Source of the DNA: Paracoccus alkenifer
Lineage (GTDB): Bacteria > Pseudomonadota > Alphaproteobacteria > Rhodobacterales > Rhodobacteraceae
Length of the DNA stretch: 64,000 nucleotides
NCBI RefSeq assembly: GCF_900108405.1
Contig: NZ_FNXG01000002.1
Location: 1 to 64,000 of the forward strand
Direction of reading: 5' to 3'
Shown: piece after piece, positions 61,828 through 64,000 of the stretch
Layout: each line of letters opens with the position of its first letter
Numbering within the stretch: position 1 is the first letter of the stretch
Notes under the pieces: generated by a model
Databases searched by the model: none
What the model was told of the DNA's origin: nothing
What the model saw: the letters and a program-made list of their open reading frames with translations, nothing else
Position numbers and translations under genes: made by a program

Positions 61828-61865
61828 AGTAGGCATATAAAGTATCCAATAACAAATACTTAGAG

Positions 61866-62207
61866 GTTTGCCTTCTCTATCTACTCTCACGGCCTCTTCG
61901 CGGCCGTTCGAGATAACCGGGGGCAAGCCCCCGACCCCCCCGCCTACGGCGTGCACAAAAGACGAATAGGGACCAGCGGGACAGAATCACCTTCACCACA
62001 CCGGCGTCACAGAACGGATGCGAAGAGGCCGAAGAGGCCACGCTCGCGTGGCCGAGACCGCGCATACCTGCGCGGTCGAATCTGCCCGGCTACGCCGGGC
62101 AGATAACGTGTCGAAATTCGATCACAGATGATTGGTCTACCGATCACCAGCAAGGGGTGGGGAAGGCGTGAAAATCCGTCGAAAGTTCAAGTCCTCCTGA
62201 TCGTTTC
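61866..62207. other. Hairpin-rich non-coding region
   Basis: At least four strong inverted repeats occur close together: GGGGGC / GCCCCC near 61920, GGCCACGC / GCGTGGCC at 62036-62053, GACCGCGC / GCGCGGTC at about 62056-62077 and CTGCCCGGC / GCCGGGCAG at 62083-62103. No gene is supported. Such clusters are common in origins that pass through single-stranded DNA, and could also include terminators for the integrase gene. Confidence 0.45.
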
Positions 62208-63785
62208 TCAAAAAACGCGTGGGAGAGTCTCTACTGCTGTTCGAAGCGCCTGGACGGGCGCGCGTGCGCCATAGCGGTCATCCTCGATATCTCCGACGAG
62301 GTGGCCAAACAACTCCGCGCGGATATGTTTCTCAACCTCGAACTCCGCCCGAAGGCCCTGAACTGCGTAATGTCGGAAAGAGTGGAAGGTCTTCCGAGGT
62401 TGTGCGCCGAGTCGGTCATTCTGGATGTTGCGCCACAAATAATCCATCGAGTCCCCGATTTGGGACGCGGCGCTCTTGCGGCGGAGGTTGTGAAAGAGGT
62501 CAGCGCGGCCCGCCGCGCGCTGACCCTGAACGAAGCCGAGAAAGCCGAGTTCGATGAGGTGCGAGTGGACGGGGACCACGCGCTCGGACTGTGGGTTTTT
62601 CAAGCCGCGCCGCGCGTTCGGGCGGATGCGGATGATGGGGACGCCCTCCGCCTCATCAATATCAGCGGTTTCCAAGCCGCAAATCTCTTCACGCCGCGCT
62701 CCCGTATAAGCAGCGATCAAGGGCACCCAGTAAAGCCAGTCCTGGACAATGATGGGGCCGGGCTTGCGGCGGCGCTTGGCGGTCTGGCAGCCCGTCCACA
62801 CGGGGGCGGCGAAGATGTGCCGGACGTCGTCCGGTGTGAACGCCTCCCGGTCGTCCTTGGCGGCGCGTTTCGAGAAGTGGCGAAGGGGGGACGGGTTGAC
62901 AGAAGGGTCCACCCGTAGCCCTTCCGCCTGCGCGGCTTTCAGCACCTTCCCGAGATGGACGAGGTTCCTGTTCACCGTGGCGACGGCAAGGCCAACCGGG
63001 ATACTCGCTGCAGCGGCCTCGGACACGATTTGCACGATAGGCTTCTTCCGCTCTGTCGCACTCCGCCGGTAGGTAGGCGGCAACTGGTCAAGAGTGGCAA
63101 CAAAATGCGCGAGGTGGTGCTGGCGCATATCGCGGACATCATCCAAGCCGGTGATTTCGCAAAACAGATCAGCGATGGCTCGCAGCTGTGTTAGCGTCTT
63201 CGCGTTGGCGCGCCCGGTGCGCGCGTGCATTGCGCTCATCCGGCTCACCACATCAGAGATCCGCGCGGAGAAGCCTGCGGCGCCGCCACGTGAGGGCGCG
63301 GGGCGCGGTCGGTGTGTAGCGGTCGCCCGCGGTGCACGTTGTGGCTGCGGGGGCGGTCCTGCGCGGCGCTCCGGCTTCTAGGGCGGTTCCGGCTCATCAT
63401 CCGGTGCATCGGTGGGCGGGTCGAAAAAGAAAAAGAAAGTGGAGTCCTCCGGCAGATGGGCCGGGTCGCCGCCGGCCTGCTCGTAATCCATCGTCAACCG
63501 CTCGCGCCGAACGGCGCGGGCGATGGCTTCCCGGACAATCAACAGGTCGGCCTTTCCTCGGTCAAGGAGGTTCCAACCTAAAACCGCCGCGGTAGACGCG
63601 ACGCAGGCGAGGCGCTTGGCCTCGAAAGGGTCGGCGGTGCCGAGCGGGATTTGAACCGCTTTCCCGCGATATAGCCGCCGCCAGACATAGAAGCGGCCTC
63701 GGCGAAAGACGTAATTTGCGATAGCCAATTGAGGCCCCCAGATGCGGGGTCGGCGGGCCTCGAAAACCTGATGACGCGATGTCAT
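62208..63785 (-). pseudogene. Tyrosine site-specific integrase interrupted by one in-frame amber codon
   Basis: The frame runs from ATG 63785 for 525 codons with a single TAG at 63378-63380 (codon 136). The first 135 residues form a DUF6538-like arm-binding region (ANYVFRRGRFYVWRRLYRGK). After the TAG, a proline-rich linker in the same frame leads to the SAM-like core-binding domain (TGRANAKTLTQLRAIADLFC) and the catalytic domain: Arg in YTGARREEICGL, H-x-x-R in FHSFRHYAVQGL, His in LFGHLVGDIEDDRYG with the candidate Tyr. A GTG at 63251 could start a 347-residue shorter form. Everything else looks intact, so it is a recent nonsense mutation, a regulated readthrough, or two polypeptides. Confidence 0.8.
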
Positions 63786-63857
63786 TGTGCTGACGCCGTG
63801 TCATCATCCCCAACGGGGCGGGGTCAACAGCCTGACGAATAATGAATTTTCAGAATT

Positions 63858-63876
63858 CTGGCTGGGGCGGTAGGAT
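63858..63876. other. Attachment site within tRNA-Gln
   Basis: The 19 bp spanning the CCA end, acceptor strand and start of the T arm of tRNA-Gln, duplicated at 58260-58278. Confidence 0.82.
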
Positions 63877-63933
63877 TCGAACCTACGGTGCGCGGTACCA
63901 AAAACCGGTGCCTTACCACTTGGCTACGCCCCA
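63859..63933 (-). tRNA. tRNA-Gln(UUG)
   Basis: A 75-base cloverleaf with encoded CCA. The acceptor 5' strand TGGGGCG pairs with CGCCCCA, and the T arm is GTAGG-TTCGAAT-CCTAC. The anticodon loop contains TTG (plus-strand 63899-63901) on a stem CCGGT/ACCGC with one terminal mismatch. The discriminator base is G. It remains intact because the integrated element restores its 3' end. Confidence 0.92.
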
Positions 63934-64000
63934 GCAGTGCGGCGCTATCTAGCCAAGGGGCCGCGGGGGTGCAAGGGGGTCGGGGCAAAAACTTGCGCCA

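Larger units (their letters stand above)
58260..63876. mobile_element. Integrative mobilizable element inserted in tRNA-Gln
   Basis: A 5.6-kb segment bounded by a 19-bp direct repeat. One copy is the 3' end of the intact tRNA-Gln gene (63858-63876), the other is a displaced fragment at 58260-58278. The orientation is correct for insertion into a tRNA 3' end, and the tyrosine integrase gene lies next to the tRNA, as usual. Inside are a NYN-domain protein, a MobV-like relaxase with a candidate oriT, a RepL-like protein with iterons and the integrase. No conjugation pilus genes are present, so it would need a helper for transfer. Confidence 0.82.

Noticed and set aside
62208..63785. Amber codon in the integrase read as pyrrolysine or stop-codon reassignment
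   Set aside because: Other genes here end normally with TAG (for example the dioxygenase at 11931), and no pyrrolysine machinery is expected in this group.

Overview
The window looks like accessory-rich DNA from a GC-rich alphaproteobacterium, most likely Rhodobacteraceae and Paracoccus-like. Grounds: GC-rich DNA with matching codon use; TRAP transporters with IclR-regulated aromatic catabolism; a hydroxyproline or betaine-type amino-acid cluster; a MesX/MesD methionine synthase under a cobalamin riboswitch; and a tRNA-Gln(UUG) carrying an integrated element. The genus is inferred, not proven.

Layout. (1) 1-10,793 is a mobile, damaged block bracketed by two same-orientation remnants of one IS3-family (IS407-like) element. 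It holds a truncated orphan gene and a tight minus-strand operon of a ribbon-helix-helix regulator plus three different DNA methyltransferases; the last looks like a type IIG enzyme with an N-terminal nuclease-like segment. It also holds a broken gene, a complete IS3-family insertion sequence and an AT-rich repeat patch. (2) 10,954-21,757 is aromatic catabolism: ring-cleavage dioxygenase, flavin hydroxylase, FAH-family hydrolase, an IclR regulator, a DctQMP TRAP transporter, a second IclR regulator and pcaIJF. Near-identical 19-bp palindromes precede the first two operons. (3) 21,867-30,435 has two orphan genes, the folate-independent methionine synthase pair mesX-mesD behind a cobalamin riboswitch, a universal stress protein and a fused TAXI-type TRAP transporter. 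(4) 31,042-42,507 is a divergent amino-acid catabolic locus. The minus arm has a D-amino-acid aminotransferase, an N-demethylase-like flavoprotein, an amino-acid ABC transporter and a DapA-family lyase or deaminase. The plus arm has a GntR regulator, a three-subunit HcnABC-like dehydrogenase and an aldehyde dehydrogenase. The set resembles D-hydroxyproline or proline-betaine degradation.

(5) 43,634-56,700 is a translationally coupled pair: a 3,169-residue secreted protein made of about 20 DUF11-like beta-sandwich repeats, and a 1,186-residue outer-membrane barrel. I know of no experimentally assigned function for this pair. It is flanked by insertion-sequence debris. (6) 56,701-58,012 is decayed DNA: an IS6-family transposase relic and an SDR pseudogene. 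(7) 58,260-63,876 is a 5.6-kb integrative mobilizable element in the 3' end of tRNA-Gln, with a 19-bp direct repeat at its ends. It carries a NYN-domain nuclease with an upstream candidate small RNA, a MobV-like relaxase with a candidate oriT hairpin, a RepL-like protein with three palindromic iterons, and a tyrosine integrase interrupted by one in-frame amber codon.

The strongest leads are the three-methyltransferase operon, the giant adhesin-like/barrel pair, the amber-interrupted tRNA-Gln element and the riboswitch-controlled mesXD pair. All functional calls come from reading translations and motifs by eye; no database search was possible.
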